This document shows positions 15,853-24,190 of a stretch of 29,862 nt of DNA, one piece after another. The stretch is from an uncultured Clostridium sp. (GTDB taxonomy: Bacteria > Bacillota > Clostridia > TANB77 > CAG-508), in the NCBI GenBank assembly GCA_900553225.1, contig USCV01000015.1, positions 1-29,862 on the forward strand. The letters are read 5' to 3'. The notes under the pieces were generated by a model that saw only the letters and a list, made by a program, of their open reading frames with translations, ran no database searches and was not told the origin of the DNA. How positions within the stretch are numbered: position 1 is the first letter of the stretch; each line of letters starts with the position of its first letter. Position numbers and translations under genes: made by a program.

Positions 15853-16743
15853 ATGAATTTAAATAAATATAAAAATATTCAGCTAACTAAACAAATTGAT
15901 GAAGCTAATTGTATAACACATTCAGGTAAATTTCATGTTGATGACGTTATATCGACAATATTTTTAAGTAAAATTATTGAAAAGGTCATTTTACTTAGAG
16001 TATCTTCTGTAGAAAATAAAAATCTAGAAAATAAAATAGTTTATGATATAGGGCTTCGGAGAATTTGATCATCATCAAAAAATAGAAATGGTCAAAGGGA
16101 AAATGGAATTTATTATTCATCAATAGGTTTATTATGGCAGAAATTCGGTAAGAAATATTTAAAAAAATTAAAAGTAAAAGATATAGATAAAACGTTTGAA
16201 TATATGGATAATGAATTAATACAATATATTGATGCAACAGATAATATGCAAACAGAGTATTTAGAGAATAAAATATCACCAGACTTTATAAAGTTATGCA
16301 ATCCTCTATGGAATGAAAACATATCAGAAGAAGAAGCTTTTATTAATGCATTAAAATTAGCAGATGAATTTTGGAATGTTTATATAAAACATGCAATAGC
16401 TGATGTAGAGGCGATAGAAATAATTCTGGATGAACTAGAAAAAAGCAAAGACTGCTATTTAGTATTTGATAAAGAAATGCCCTACAAGAAAGCAATAAAA
16501 CACTCTACTAACACTAAAGTAAAGTATATAATATTTAAATCACAAAGAGATGGATATGATATTAGAACAATAGTAGATTCATGTAAATTTAAAAATGAAA
16601 TAGTTTTGGAAAATGATATAAATGCAGTAAAAAAATTAACAAAAATAGATGATTTAATATATATAGATATTCATGGAATGCTATGTTGTACGAAAACATT
16701 AGAAAGTGCAATTAAACTTGTGAAATATAATGAGGAAAGATAA
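15853..16743 (+). CDS. MYG1-like DHH-family phosphoesterase, with a +1 shift at CGG and a -1 shift at an A run
   Basis: MYG1/UPF0160 proteins are DHH-superfamily metal-dependent phosphoesterases/exonucleases. The N-terminus ITHSGKFHVDDVISTIFLSK carries the first metal-binding motif (HxxxF-H-x-D-D). The frame from ATG 15853 then runs into VYDIGL-CGG-AGA-ATT-TGA. Skipping the C of CGG (16057-16059) gives VYDIGLGEFDHHQ, the DHH motif itself. After Q-K the reading must move back by one in a run of six A (16077-16082) to continue NRNGQRENGIYYSSIGLLW, again the family sequence, and on to 16743. The net frame is unchanged, about 296 residues. As the zero frame has one TGA and lacks DHH, the gene is inactive unless both shifts happen or one or both are errors. 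GGGAG precedes ATG 15853. Ends about 195 nt before the element. Confidence 0.82.
16057..16059 (+). other. +1 frameshift site at in-frame CGG (DHH phosphoesterase)
   Basis: Codons read GAT ATA GGG CTT CGG AGA ATT TGA. Dropping the C gives CTT GGA GAA TTT GAT CAT CAT, that is L-G-E-F-D-H-H. Again CGG is the codon at the break and GGA (Gly) the restored codon. This copy is on the plus strand; the other three are on the minus strand. Confidence 0.85.
16077..16082 (+). other. A6 run where a compensating -1 shift is required
   Basis: CAT CAA AAA ATA GAA runs into TAG at 16124 in the shifted frame. Re-reading one A (or a seventh A) gives CAA AAA AAT AGA AAT GGT, matching the family and returning to the original frame. 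A short homopolymer is the classic place for a deletion, a sequencing error or transcriptional slippage. Confidence 0.75.
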
Positions 16744-16838
16744 ATACTGTTATATAGTATAATATACGATGCTTAACATAAAATTTACATATGGAAATAT
16801 ATACCTTTCTTTCTTAATATTTTTAAAAGACTTAAAAC

Positions 16839-16882
16839 AAAAAAATACGCTATCTCGATTTCTCGAAATAACGTATTTTTTT
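16839..16882. terminator. Bidirectional terminator between the DHH gene and the mobile element
   Basis: Eleven-bp arms (AAAAAAATACG 16839-16849, CGTATTTTTTT 16872-16882) with an inner structured loop. The A run and T run allow termination from both sides. It lies about 55 bases left of the attachment repeat. Confidence 0.85.
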
Positions 16883-16937
16883 ACACTTTTGATATAATCT
16901 TCGTTCTTCCGTAGTTTCCTACAAAAACTACTTTTTA

Positions 16938-16950
16938 TGGTCGAGGTGAC
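16938..16950. repeat. Left attachment site (attL), 13-bp copy of the tRNA-Pro 3' end
   Basis: TGGTCGAGGTGAC, identical to 29731-29743. The bases on either side differ between the copies, so 13 bp is the full extent of identity. The integrase gene ends about 100 bases to the right. Confidence 0.88.
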
Positions 16951-16981
16951 TAACGAATGTTAACGATTGTTCTTCCTTTAA

Positions 16982-17034
16982 TATCAATACTTTAAAACTA
17001 TTGATACCTCTTTTCTGAACAATTTTTCCAAACA
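16982..17034. repeat. Left-end arm sites, shared with the right end of the element
   Basis: An 8-bp inverted repeat (TATCAATA 16982-16989, TATTGATA 16999-17006) overlaps TTGATACCTCTTTTCTG (17001-17017), found inverted at the right end (29640-29658). TTTTCTGAACA...CCAAACA (17011-17034) recurs as a direct, slightly diverged copy at 29572-29596. Such subterminal repeats are typical arm-binding sites for integrase or excisionase. The first palindrome could also act as terminator of the integrase gene, but no T tract follows it. Confidence 0.55.
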
Positions 17035-17046
17035 GTTCTATTTATT

Positions 17047-18366
17047 TTATATTCTTCCATTTTTGACATAATCTACATATTTTTTATGATTTTGTACTTC
17101 GAGATACTTATAAATATCTCCATAAGCATTTATTGTTGTTTGAATATCTGCATGCCACATTAATGCTTGCAATACTGGTAATTCAACACCAGCTTCTATG
17201 CACCTTGTTGCATAAGTATGCCTTAAGCAATGAACACTATATGTTCCAGTTATACATGCATTTTTGCAAACTCTTTTAAAATGAGAATTTATAGTATTAG
17301 TTTCTATCAACTTTCCATCTAGATGGCAAAATAACACATTATTTTTGTTTTTCTTAATATTTTGTAACGAATCTTTTAATACTTGTTCAGTTAATTCATT
17401 AATTTGTAAAATTCTCTTTCCACTATTAGTTTTAGGTGGACCGACTATTGTTTTACCTTCTTTATTTTTTGTTAAAGTTCTCCTAACGGTTATTTGCATA
17501 CTTTCTAGGTCAATATCTTCTTTATAATTTAAAGCTAAAACTTCGCCTATTCTCATACCTGTATATAAGCAAATGAGAATTATATTTTTATGCTTTACAT
17601 TATTATTTTCTAAATACTCAACTAATTTATTTTGTTCTGTATAGCTTAATGCTTTTACATCCTTATCTTCTTTTATACTTTTAGACTTTTCAATCAAGTT
17701 AATTCCTTGAAATAAATTATTTGATATATACCTATTATCAAAAGCATTTTCAAATATTCTTTTTAGCATTGTATAATCCTTCTTTATAACTGAATTAGAT
17801 TTGATTCTTTCCTTTTCCAAAAAGTTTTCAATTTGACTTTTTTTTACTTTATCTATTGGAATATTCGCAAAGCTATTTGATTTTAGTCTATTTAATGTTG
17901 CCATATTTGTTCTATACGCATTTCCTTTAGTTTTTCCTTTTCTAAATTTTGCATCTTCTATTTCTTGTCCAATGTCAATAATAGATTTAGTTGTTTTTTT
18001 AATAATATTATCTAAATCATTACCTGATTCTTTCATTGCAATTTTATACTTATATAAGTTTTCAAGTGCTTCTTCTTCAGTATCTCCTGTAAATAATTTT
18101 CTTATTGGTTCTCTTGTTTCAATGTCTTTACCAATAGTTAATAATGCTCTTCCTCTTAGGTAATGATAAAATTTATCACAATTTTCTTTGTCAGTGCATT
18201 TTTTACATATTTCACAATTCTTCAAGTTCTTTCTATTTTGACACATAGACCTATCTTTACACTTTTTACAAGTAGGACACATTGGTAAATCTGACTTTTT
18301 CTTTGGCTTTTTTTCCAAATATACTCCAGATGTAATTCCTTTTGTCTTCAAATATTTTTCCTCCAT
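17047..18366 (-). CDS. int: Tyrosine recombinase (integrase) with Cys-cluster N-terminus
   Basis: Site-specific recombinase for integration into and excision from tRNA-Pro. 439 residues. The C-terminal catalytic domain shows Arg in GMRIGEVLAL, Lys in the beta-hairpin PPKTNSGKR, HxxR in HCLRHTYATR, a second His/Trp site in LMWHADIQTT and the nucleophile Tyr in INAYGDIY. A core-binding SAM-like domain (about 140-240) precedes it. The first 70 residues contain two clusters of the same form, C-x2-C-x2-C-x4-C (CPTCKKCKDRSMC and CEICKKCTDKENC), presumably binding zinc, in place of the usual small arm-binding domain. It sits next to attL with the excisionase gene upstream on the same strand. Confidence 0.93.
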   Translation of the reverse strand: MEEKYLKTKGITSGVYLEKKPKKKSDLPMCPTCKKCKDRSMCQNRKNLKNCEICKKCTDKENCDKFYHYLRGRALLTIGKDIETREPIRKLFTGDTEEEALENLYKYKIAMKESGNDLDNIIKKTTKSIIDIGQEIEDAKFRKGKTKGNAYRTNMATLNRLKSNSFANIPIDKVKKSQIENFLEKERIKSNSVIKKDYTMLKRIFENAFDNRYISNNLFQGINLIEKSKSIKEDKDVKALSYTEQNKLVEYLENNNVKHKNIILICLYTGMRIGEVLALNYKEDIDLESMQITVRRTLTKNKEGKTIVGPPKTNSGKRILQINELTEQVLKDSLQNIKKNKNNVLFCHLDGKLIETNTINSHFKRVCKNACITGTYSVHCLRHTYATRCIEAGVELPVLQALMWHADIQTTINAYGDIYKYLEVQNHKKYVDYVKNGRI

Positions 18367-18501
18367 TTCTATAGAAAATTTGAGGAAAAGCCTTGCTCTA
18401 TTTGAATTTTAGGTGTATAATATTTTTATAAATACTTTGAACAGGGCATTTCCTGTTTGTTTAGAAGATTTAAATAGTGCAGATTTAAGTCTTCTTTTTT
18501 G

Positions 18502-18690
18502 TTAAGCCATTATTTGTTTATGACTTAAAAATTCGTTTAGGCAGTCTGCTTTTACCCAAAATTTTCTGCCTATTTTAATACTTGGAAAATCTTCTGAATG
18601 GAATAATTTTAAGCACTTTTCATTTCCTATATGCAATAATTCGCATACATCTTTTGTTGAGTAAAGCTTAATTTCTTGTAGATTCTGCAT
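18502..18690 (-). CDS. Small helix-turn-helix protein, probable excisionase
   Basis: 62 residues with a single winged HTH of the excisionase/AlpA (HTH_17) type: YSTKDVCELLHIGNEKCLKLF followed by the wing FPSIKIGRKFWVKADCLNEFL. Such proteins bind arm sites and tip integrase towards excision, or act as regulators of the element. AGGAGG lies shortly before the ATG. It lies 135 nt upstream of the integrase gene on the same strand, the usual xis-int order. Confidence 0.85.
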   Translation of the reverse strand: MQNLQEIKLYSTKDVCELLHIGNEKCLKLFHSEDFPSIKIGRKFWVKADCLNEFLSHKQIMA

Positions 18691-18708
18691 AAATTTCTCC
18701 TCCTTTCG

Positions 18709-18748
18709 TTGACATTTTTTTAATACTAGTGTATCATATAAATATGAT
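18709..18748 (+). promoter_or_regulatory. Cargo promoter with overlapping palindromic operator
   Basis: A consensus TTGACA (18709-18714), 17 bases and TATCAT (18732-18737) face right towards the cargo. The inverted repeat ATCATAT-AA-ATATGAT (18733-18748) overlaps the -10, so a repressor bound there would block it. It lies between the divergent xis and cargo genes, so the small HTH protein or another dimeric regulator could control both directions. Confidence 0.7.
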
Positions 18749-18862
18749 GTGTAAAATATTAAGCGGTTATATTAAATTGCAAATTGATTATATACTGGAT
18801 CTTATAAAATTTCAATAGCAATTTTTCAATTCTTTCAAAAATTTTACACAAAGGAGGTTGCA

Positions 18863-19969
18863 ATGAAAAAAATGCCAGATGACATGTGTTTTGAGGGATT
18901 CTATATATGGTTTAATAGTGAAAAAAAAGAAGAATATATTTTGACTCCCAACTTTTTATTAGACGAATTAGAAAATGTATACAGAGAAGATTTTCTTAAT
19001 CTAAAATTTATCTCTAGAATGACTACTAAAAGTATAGCTGACTACAAACTAAAAAATGAAGAAGTTACTAAATGGCCTTTTATACGATTTACACCATATG
19101 TTGAAAGATTAGGCTTAATGCTGGTACGATTTTTAAATACCGATTTTTCAGACTTTATAGATTCGTATGATAATTTTTATTATGCTTATGGAACAGAATT
19201 ACTAGAAGGATTTTCAAAATCTTTCAAACTTAAAGATAAGTATTCTGATGAGAAAATTTTACTAGATGACTTTAAATACTTTCATAAGCATATTAAAAAA
19301 GATGTGACAGTAATTCAAAAAGATTTTAAAGAAGCTGTAAATTTTCTTTATAATTTAAAAGGAAATGAGGAATATAAAAATAATACGGCACAATCTAAAT
19401 TTATTGCTTCGATAATTAAGAAAAAAACAAATTTATATAAATATATTAATAATACAAATATAATTAATTATACATATTCTGATAAAGCAGAAGATTATAA
19501 AAATTCTTCTTTTGAAACAGTTCTTTCTGATTTATCTTATGATATATCTATGCTTAAAGTATCTAATATTTATACTAGTAACGAGTTAGGGGATATACTT
19601 TTTATTATATTGAGTCAGTTAATACAAAACAATGATCAAATAAGAACTTGTCAGAATTGTGGCAGATACTTTATTCCTAATAAATCGAATGAAATTTACT
19701 GTGACTTTTTACATAAAGATGGAACTACTTGTAGAGATAAAGGAGCTGGACAGACATATAAGAAAAATCTTCAAAATATACCAGGTTTATTAGAATATAG
19801 AAGAACATATAATAAAAAATTTAATGCTGTATCAAGGAATAGAGAAGATAAAAAATTGAAAGAAGATTTTGATAAGTGGAAAAAAGCTGCACAAGCAGAA
19901 ATAAAAAAATTCAAACAAAACCGTATAACAGAAGAAGAATTATATAACTGGATGATTAAACATAAGTAA
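18863..19969 (+). CDS. Hypothetical protein with C-terminal CxxC zinc-ribbon-like region (DUF6076-like)
   Basis: 368 residues, cytoplasmic. The N-terminal two thirds is helical and Lys-rich without motifs I recognise. The C-terminal part has CQNCGRYFIPNKSNEIYCD, then CRDKGAGQTYKKNL, a compact Cys ribbon as in the family I know as DUF6076, common in clostridial genomic islands, followed by a basic helical tail. The name is from memory of the motif and not from a search. A very good Shine-Dalgarno (AAGGAGG) precedes ATG 18863. It is the first plus-strand gene after the operator-promoter at 18709 and is probably part of element regulation or cargo. Confidence 0.75.
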   Translation: MKKMPDDMCFEGFYIWFNSEKKEEYILTPNFLLDELENVYREDFLNLKFISRMTTKSIADYKLKNEEVTKWPFIRFTPYVERLGLMLVRFLNTDFSDFIDSYDNFYYAYGTELLEGFSKSFKLKDKYSDEKILLDDFKYFHKHIKKDVTVIQKDFKEAVNFLYNLKGNEEYKNNTAQSKFIASIIKKKTNLYKYINNTNIINYTYSDKAEDYKNSSFETVLSDLSYDISMLKVSNIYTSNELGDILFIILSQLIQNNDQIRTCQNCGRYFIPNKSNEIYCDFLHKDGTTCRDKGAGQTYKKNLQNIPGLLEYRRTYNKKFNAVSRNREDKKLKEDFDKWKKAAQAEIKKFKQNRITEEELYNWMIKHK

Positions 19970-20025
19970 ACCTATACATGTAAAATTCTTAAAGTACTTA
20001 AATAAGCAGAATAGGAGATAAAAAA

Positions 20026-20796
20026 ATGGAAAAAAATATAGAAATATATAATAAAAAAGAAAATTGCAATATAAAAGCAAAAGTATTTTTTAAAGACTTA
20101 ATTAATAAAAGTAATAGCATTTTTATATTTTGTCATGGTTTTTGTAGTGGAAAAGGAAGTAACTCAATAAAAATAGTTGCTAACATGCTTTTAGAATGTG
20201 GAATTCCATCCATTTCATTTGACTTTCCCGGACATATAGATAGTATTCAAGGTACAGATAAGCTAAAAGTAGATGTGTGTATTTCATATATTAATTCTGT
20301 AGTTGAATATGTAAAAGAAGAATATGGAAATAGTATTAAGATATCTTTTTATGCTATTAGTTTTGGTGCATATATTTTGTTGAATAAGTTAATAGGAGAT
20401 ACTTCTTATTATGATAATATCGTACTAAGATCACCTGCATTTAATATGAAAAATATTTTGGTTAAATCATTATTAAAAGATTCTTTTGAACAATATAAAA
20501 GAATAGGAAAAGCTAAAGCTGGACATGGTGGTAAAATTGAAATTCCATATGCTTTTTATGAAGATTTAGTGAGTCATAATTTATATGATAATTACAAAGA
20601 AAAAAGAAAGATTTTAATAATTCAAGGTTCTCTGGATGATACTGCACCAATTGAAGACACTTATACATTTATTCAAAATAAACCAGAAATTGAACTTATA
20701 GAAATAAATAATATTAAACATCATATGGAGCCAGAAGAAATCTCTCTAATCACTGAAATAATGCTAAAAAAATTAGATTTTAAAAAGTTGACATAA
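20026..20796 (+). CDS. Alpha/beta hydrolase
   Basis: 256 residues with the alpha/beta hydrolase order. The oxyanion strand FIFCHGFCSGKGS is at about 33-45. The nucleophile elbow FYAISFGAYIL has Ala in place of the usual first Gly (A-x-S-x-G), with Ser at about 116. The acid is in IIQGSLDDTAP and the His in NIKHHMEPEE. No signal peptide, so it is cytoplasmic, esterase- or peptidase-like. It sits 56 nt after the previous gene; the promoter of the next genes overlaps its last codons. Whether it belongs to the WG/HIT-NADAR set is unclear. Confidence 0.85.
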   Translation: MEKNIEIYNKKENCNIKAKVFFKDLINKSNSIFIFCHGFCSGKGSNSIKIVANMLLECGIPSISFDFPGHIDSIQGTDKLKVDVCISYINSVVEYVKEEYGNSIKISFYAISFGAYILLNKLIGDTSYYDNIVLRSPAFNMKNILVKSLLKDSFEQYKRIGKAKAGHGGKIEIPYAFYEDLVSHNLYDNYKEKRKILIIQGSLDDTAPIEDTYTFIQNKPEIELIEINNIKHHMEPEEISLITEIMLKKLDFKKLT

Positions 20797-20816
20797 ATTC
20801 TAAATAATGGTATAAT
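20788..20816 (+). promoter_or_regulatory. Perfect consensus sigma-A promoter before the WG/HIT-NADAR run
   Basis: TTGACA (20788-20793), a 17-base spacer and TATAAT (20811-20816). The -35 lies in the last codons of the hydrolase gene. It gives a leader of about 70 nt to ATG 20892 and suggests strong, constitutive expression of the downstream genes. Confidence 0.88.
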
Positions 20817-20891
20817 AAACGCATAGTTTTACTATATTTAGCTAATTAGTTTCTATCTTTACTAAAAAATATTACCTAAGGAGGTCAATTT

Positions 20892-21638
20892 ATGTCATAC
20901 TCAAAGAAACAAAAATCTGGTAAGTGGGGATTTGTAAACGAAAATGATGAACCTATTTGTGACTTCATCTATGATGAAGTTCGGGATTTCTCTGAAGGAA
21001 TTGCGGCAGTCAGAGTAGGTGACAAGTGGGGGTATATCAATGAAAATGGAGCTGAAATCTGCGAAATCAGATATGAAGCAGTAGGAGATTTTCAAAGCAA
21101 TCTTGGAGTTGTAGACAAAGAAGGTAAAAGGTGCTATTTAAATCCAAGAGGAGAGGAAGTTACTGTTACAAACTTCATGAATGAAGAAATGATTTTTGAA
21201 GGATGCAAAAGTTGTGCAATTGGAAATCATGCAATTACAAATTTACCTGGAGGATATTTATATGAGGATGAACTCATTAATGTAACAATAGATCCAGAAA
21301 TTCCTATTAAGGGTTTTATTGTTATAGGAACTCAAAGACATGTAGCTACTACTACATTAATGACAAGAGATGAGAGAATTCGAATAGAAGATATTACTAA
21401 CAAGGTAAAATTAGCTCTTGAATTTTTAGGTCAAAAGAACATTCTCTTATTTGAAGATGGATTTGTTGAACATTATAGAAGGTGGATTATTCCATCTGAT
21501 GATTGGATGTTCCAATTCGGAAGAGGCAAGAATCTAAAACAAATCACAATGTATGCTAGAAAAAATATGACAATGGAGCAAAAAAGAGAAATGTTACTAT
21601 TTGCAAAAAAAGTAAAAAAATTTCTTGAAACCAATTAG
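20892..21638 (+). CDS. WG-repeat protein fused to a HIT-like domain
   Basis: 248 residues. The N-terminal 85 or so carry WG beta repeats (SGKWGFVNENDEPICDFIYDEV, GDKWGYINENGAEICEIRYEAV, then a degenerate third). The remainder is HIT-like: CKSCAI as in the CxxC start of HIT proteins, the core LYEDELINVTIDPEIPIKGFIVIG, and an end region EHYRRWIIP where HIT proteins have H-x-H-x-H-x-I-P. Only the first His remains, so classical nucleotidyl hydrolysis is unlikely. It is a paralogue of the 159-residue protein at 24811. Codon 20982 is an in-frame CGG, read without a shift (YDEVRDFSEG). Its base use is slightly less AT-rich than its neighbours. AAGGAGG precedes the ATG. Confidence 0.8.
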   Translation: MSYSKKQKSGKWGFVNENDEPICDFIYDEVRDFSEGIAAVRVGDKWGYINENGAEICEIRYEAVGDFQSNLGVVDKEGKRCYLNPRGEEVTVTNFMNEEMIFEGCKSCAIGNHAITNLPGGYLYEDELINVTIDPEIPIKGFIVIGTQRHVATTTLMTRDERIRIEDITNKVKLALEFLGQKNILLFEDGFVEHYRRWIIPSDDWMFQFGRGKNLKQITMYARKNMTMEQKREMLLFAKKVKKFLETN

Positions 21639-21644
21639 CTAAAA

Positions 21645-21669
21645 GTGAGGAGAATAATATTCTCCTCAC
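21645..21669 (+). other. Perfect 11-bp intercistronic hairpin
   Basis: GTGAGGAGAAT / ATTCTCCTCAC around a 3-base AAT apex, shortly after the WG/HIT stop codon. No T tract follows, so it is probably an RNA stability or processing element dividing expression within the run, although weak termination is possible. Confidence 0.7.
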
Positions 21670-21694
21670 CAAACAATAAAAAAGGATGTTAAGT

Positions 21695-24190
21695 ATGAAT
21701 TTGTATGATTATTTTAAAGAAAATATACAAATGAATAGAATAAAAGATTTTAATGGTGATACATATGGGTTAGCTTTAGTCAGATATGTTATGAAAGAAG
21801 CTTCAAAACTTTTTTACCGTAATTATACTTTTTTCTTAAATAAAGAAAATATAAATGATAGAGATGCTATATACAATAAAGAAATAGATTTGAGTAATAT
21901 ACAAGATTTTTCAATTGTTTGCAAAAGTTATTGTGACATACTTAGAGAATTGCTAAAACAAATATATGAAATAGATTGTGAGGTAATCTCCGCTTATAAT
22001 GATAGATTTAGACACGTTGACCTACTTATAAAGACCAAGGAGGGAAATAATTATATTGTTGACCCATTAACAGATTTAATTGAAATGCAAGTAGCATTAA
22101 GAACTAACAACTTTGCCTCAAAAAAATACTATGAAAATTCTTATGTAGGAATACTTGATAATGTTAAATTTCTTACAGAAGATGAATTAGAACAGATAGA
22201 TGATAAAATTGGATATAAAAATGATACTGTTTATTTGGATGATTCTTTAAGAAATTTGAAAATTGATTTTTATAATTTTGAAGAATTTTTACAAAAAAAC
22301 GAATCTATCGCAATAGAGCTATTGGGTAATAAATATGATGGTAGAAAACTCTCTGGCGATGAAAAGATAGATTTAAAATTAAAATATATTAGTAATCATT
22401 TAAACAATAGGAGATATTTAAATGGTTTTGTGGAATTAGTAATGTTTTCTGATATAGTCATAAAAAGTGTATTTTCAGAAGAAGAACAAAAGAAAATAAA
22501 AGCATATAGTTTTTTTATTGATGAAGAAGATTTACAAAATTTAGAATTAGATAAGATTCTTAAAAGTTCAGAGAATAGAAAAAGAGGAAGAGTTATCAGT
22601 TGTAATGGAAAAAATTATATATTTTCACTAAATCAAAATACATTAGAATATGATGAAGAAGAATGGAAAAAAATTATAGAAGAAAATAATATTTTTGTTA
22701 AACCAGAATATCCTGTGCAATTATTAAAACATATTAAGAATAATGGAGCAGATAGAAATATAGTACATAATAATGAATTTTTAAGACTATTTAATAAATT
22801 TGAAACAGCTTTATTAAATGGTGGAAAAACTTTAGAAGATATAAAACATGATAATATTTTTATTGAAAGAGATATGATTTTAATTAAATTTGGAGACAAC
22901 TATGTTTCGTATAAGATAGAAAATGGTAATTTAGTAGTCAAAGATTATAAAAAGAATCAGAAATATATAATTTTTTACGAAGATGAAGGAAGAAATATTA
23001 CTTATAAAACAGAACCTATTTTAAGACTTAATGAAAAATTATATTTACATGAATTTGATTCAAATGGATTATTTGATTTAGCTGATGTTACTGGAATAGA
23101 GACATTAGTAGCTCCAATGACAAATGGAAAGTATTTATCAAGAAATGCCTCATATTATGATGCAAAAACTTATTCAGAACTTTCAAATCAAAGGAGAGAA
23201 TTACGAGGAATTCTAACAGAAGATTTTTCAAAAAGAAACTTTGTAATATTAGAATATTTAGCTAATAGCTCTGCAAAAGTCTATTTCGAAGAATTAAAGA
23301 AAAAAATAGAAAATCAAGATAATAATGTACTACAAGCTAAAAAATGTTTAGAAGAAGATTGTGAAAATATAGTAAGATTTTTTGGCAATAAGCCGTTATT
23401 AAAACCTATTTATGATTTACCAGAGGGAAAAGATAGAGTTTTAGATAGGCATATTGAGATGGATAATAAACAAATGTTATATTTATTTTGTTCTAATTTA
23501 AAATTTAGTAAGCCCAAACATGTAATAAGTCCAGGATTAGGTTCTATTTTTGTAGGTCCTATACTAAAAAGTATGTATGGATTTGAATATACCAATATAT
23601 TATTTAGTTTATATTCTAAAGATGAAAGACTAAGAAATATTTCAGAACAGAAATCATTTGACGATATGGCGAGTAATGATATATGGAAAAAGACAAAAAA
23701 TCAGATTATATTAATAGATGATAATACTTATTCTTGTAGTACATTAAATAGAATTATAACTGAATTAAAATTAAGGAATAAATCTTATAAATTTGGTGCA
23801 GTAAAATATAATTGGGATTTTTATAATCAGGTTAAACATGGACAATTAACTCATTCAACTTTTGATGTAAAAGAGGTTGATTTTTTGACTATTTTAGATG
23901 AGCCTGGATATTGGGTAATGAGAGATTCTATAAATGCATTAAAAGAAGAAGGTGCAGATGCTTATGTACAAGTAATGAAAGAGGAAGGGCTTCGTCAAGA
24001 AGGAGTTCCAGATATACTAGTTTTAATGCAACTAGCGGAGAAATATTCTAAAAGTGCAGATGTTGACTTATATGATATGGATAGTGGAAAAATAAAAAAG
24101 AGTTCTGCATTTTTATGTAGAAAATTAAAGGAACAAATAAAAGAGATTACTAGGGATGTTAAGTCTCAAGATTGGAGTAGAGATGAGTAA
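21695..24190 (+). CDS. Large protein with transglutaminase-like N-terminus and phosphoribosyltransferase-like C-terminus
   Basis: 831 residues from ATG 21695, chosen because AAAGG lies nine bases upstream; the ATG at 21686 overlaps it. Near the N-terminus VCKSYCDIL, FRHVDLLI and YIVDPLTDL have the Cys, His, Asp order and spacing of transglutaminase/papain-like domains (about residues 76-125). The long middle (about 200-560) is unrecognised. Near the C-terminus HVISPGLGSIFVGPIL and IILIDDNTYSCSTLNRI (about 671-687) match the two halves of a type I phosphoribosyltransferase, with the acidic pair and Ser/Thr of the PRPP loop but Cys where Gly usually stands. The stop codon overlaps the next start by 8 nt. 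I know no named family with this combination. Confidence 0.75.
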   Translation: MNLYDYFKENIQMNRIKDFNGDTYGLALVRYVMKEASKLFYRNYTFFLNKENINDRDAIYNKEIDLSNIQDFSIVCKSYCDILRELLKQIYEIDCEVISAYNDRFRHVDLLIKTKEGNNYIVDPLTDLIEMQVALRTNNFASKKYYENSYVGILDNVKFLTEDELEQIDDKIGYKNDTVYLDDSLRNLKIDFYNFEEFLQKNESIAIELLGNKYDGRKLSGDEKIDLKLKYISNHLNNRRYLNGFVELVMFSDIVIKSVFSEEEQKKIKAYSFFIDEEDLQNLELDKILKSSENRKRGRVISCNGKNYIFSLNQNTLEYDEEEWKKIIEENNIFVKPEYPVQLLKHIKNNGADRNIVHNNEFLRLFNKFETALLNGGKTLEDIKHDNIFIERDMILIKFGDNYVSYKIENGNLVVKDYKKNQKYIIFYEDEGRNITYKTEPILRLNEKLYLHEFDSNGLFDLADVTGIETLVAPMTNGKYLSRNASYYDAKTYSELSNQRRELRGILTEDFSKRNFVILEYLANSSAKVYFEELKKKIENQDNNVLQAKKCLEEDCENIVRFFGNKPLLKPIYDLPEGKDRVLDRHIEMDNKQMLYLFCSNLKFSKPKHVISPGLGSIFVGPILKSMYGFEYTNILFSLYSKDERLRNISEQKSFDDMASNDIWKKTKNQIILIDDNTYSCSTLNRIITELKLRNKSYKFGAVKYNWDFYNQVKHGQLTHSTFDVKEVDFLTILDEPGYWVMRDSINALKEEGADAYVQVMKEEGLRQEGVPDILVLMQLAEKYSKSADVDLYDMDSGKIKKSSAFLCRKLKEQIKEITRDVKSQDWSRDE

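Noticed and set aside
16066..16068. TGA as a sense codon in the DHH gene
   Set aside because: Reading through TGA in the zero frame gives RRI-x-SSSK instead of GEFDHHQ, destroying the catalytic motif. The family sequence is found in the +1 frame.
16204..16743. Separate 179-residue gene
   Set aside because: It is the C-terminal half of the DHH protein; the family sequence continues upstream of its ATG.
16938..16950. Decayed tRNA gene at the left attachment site
   Set aside because: Only the 13 bases of the 3' end are present and no cloverleaf can be built; it is an attachment repeat.
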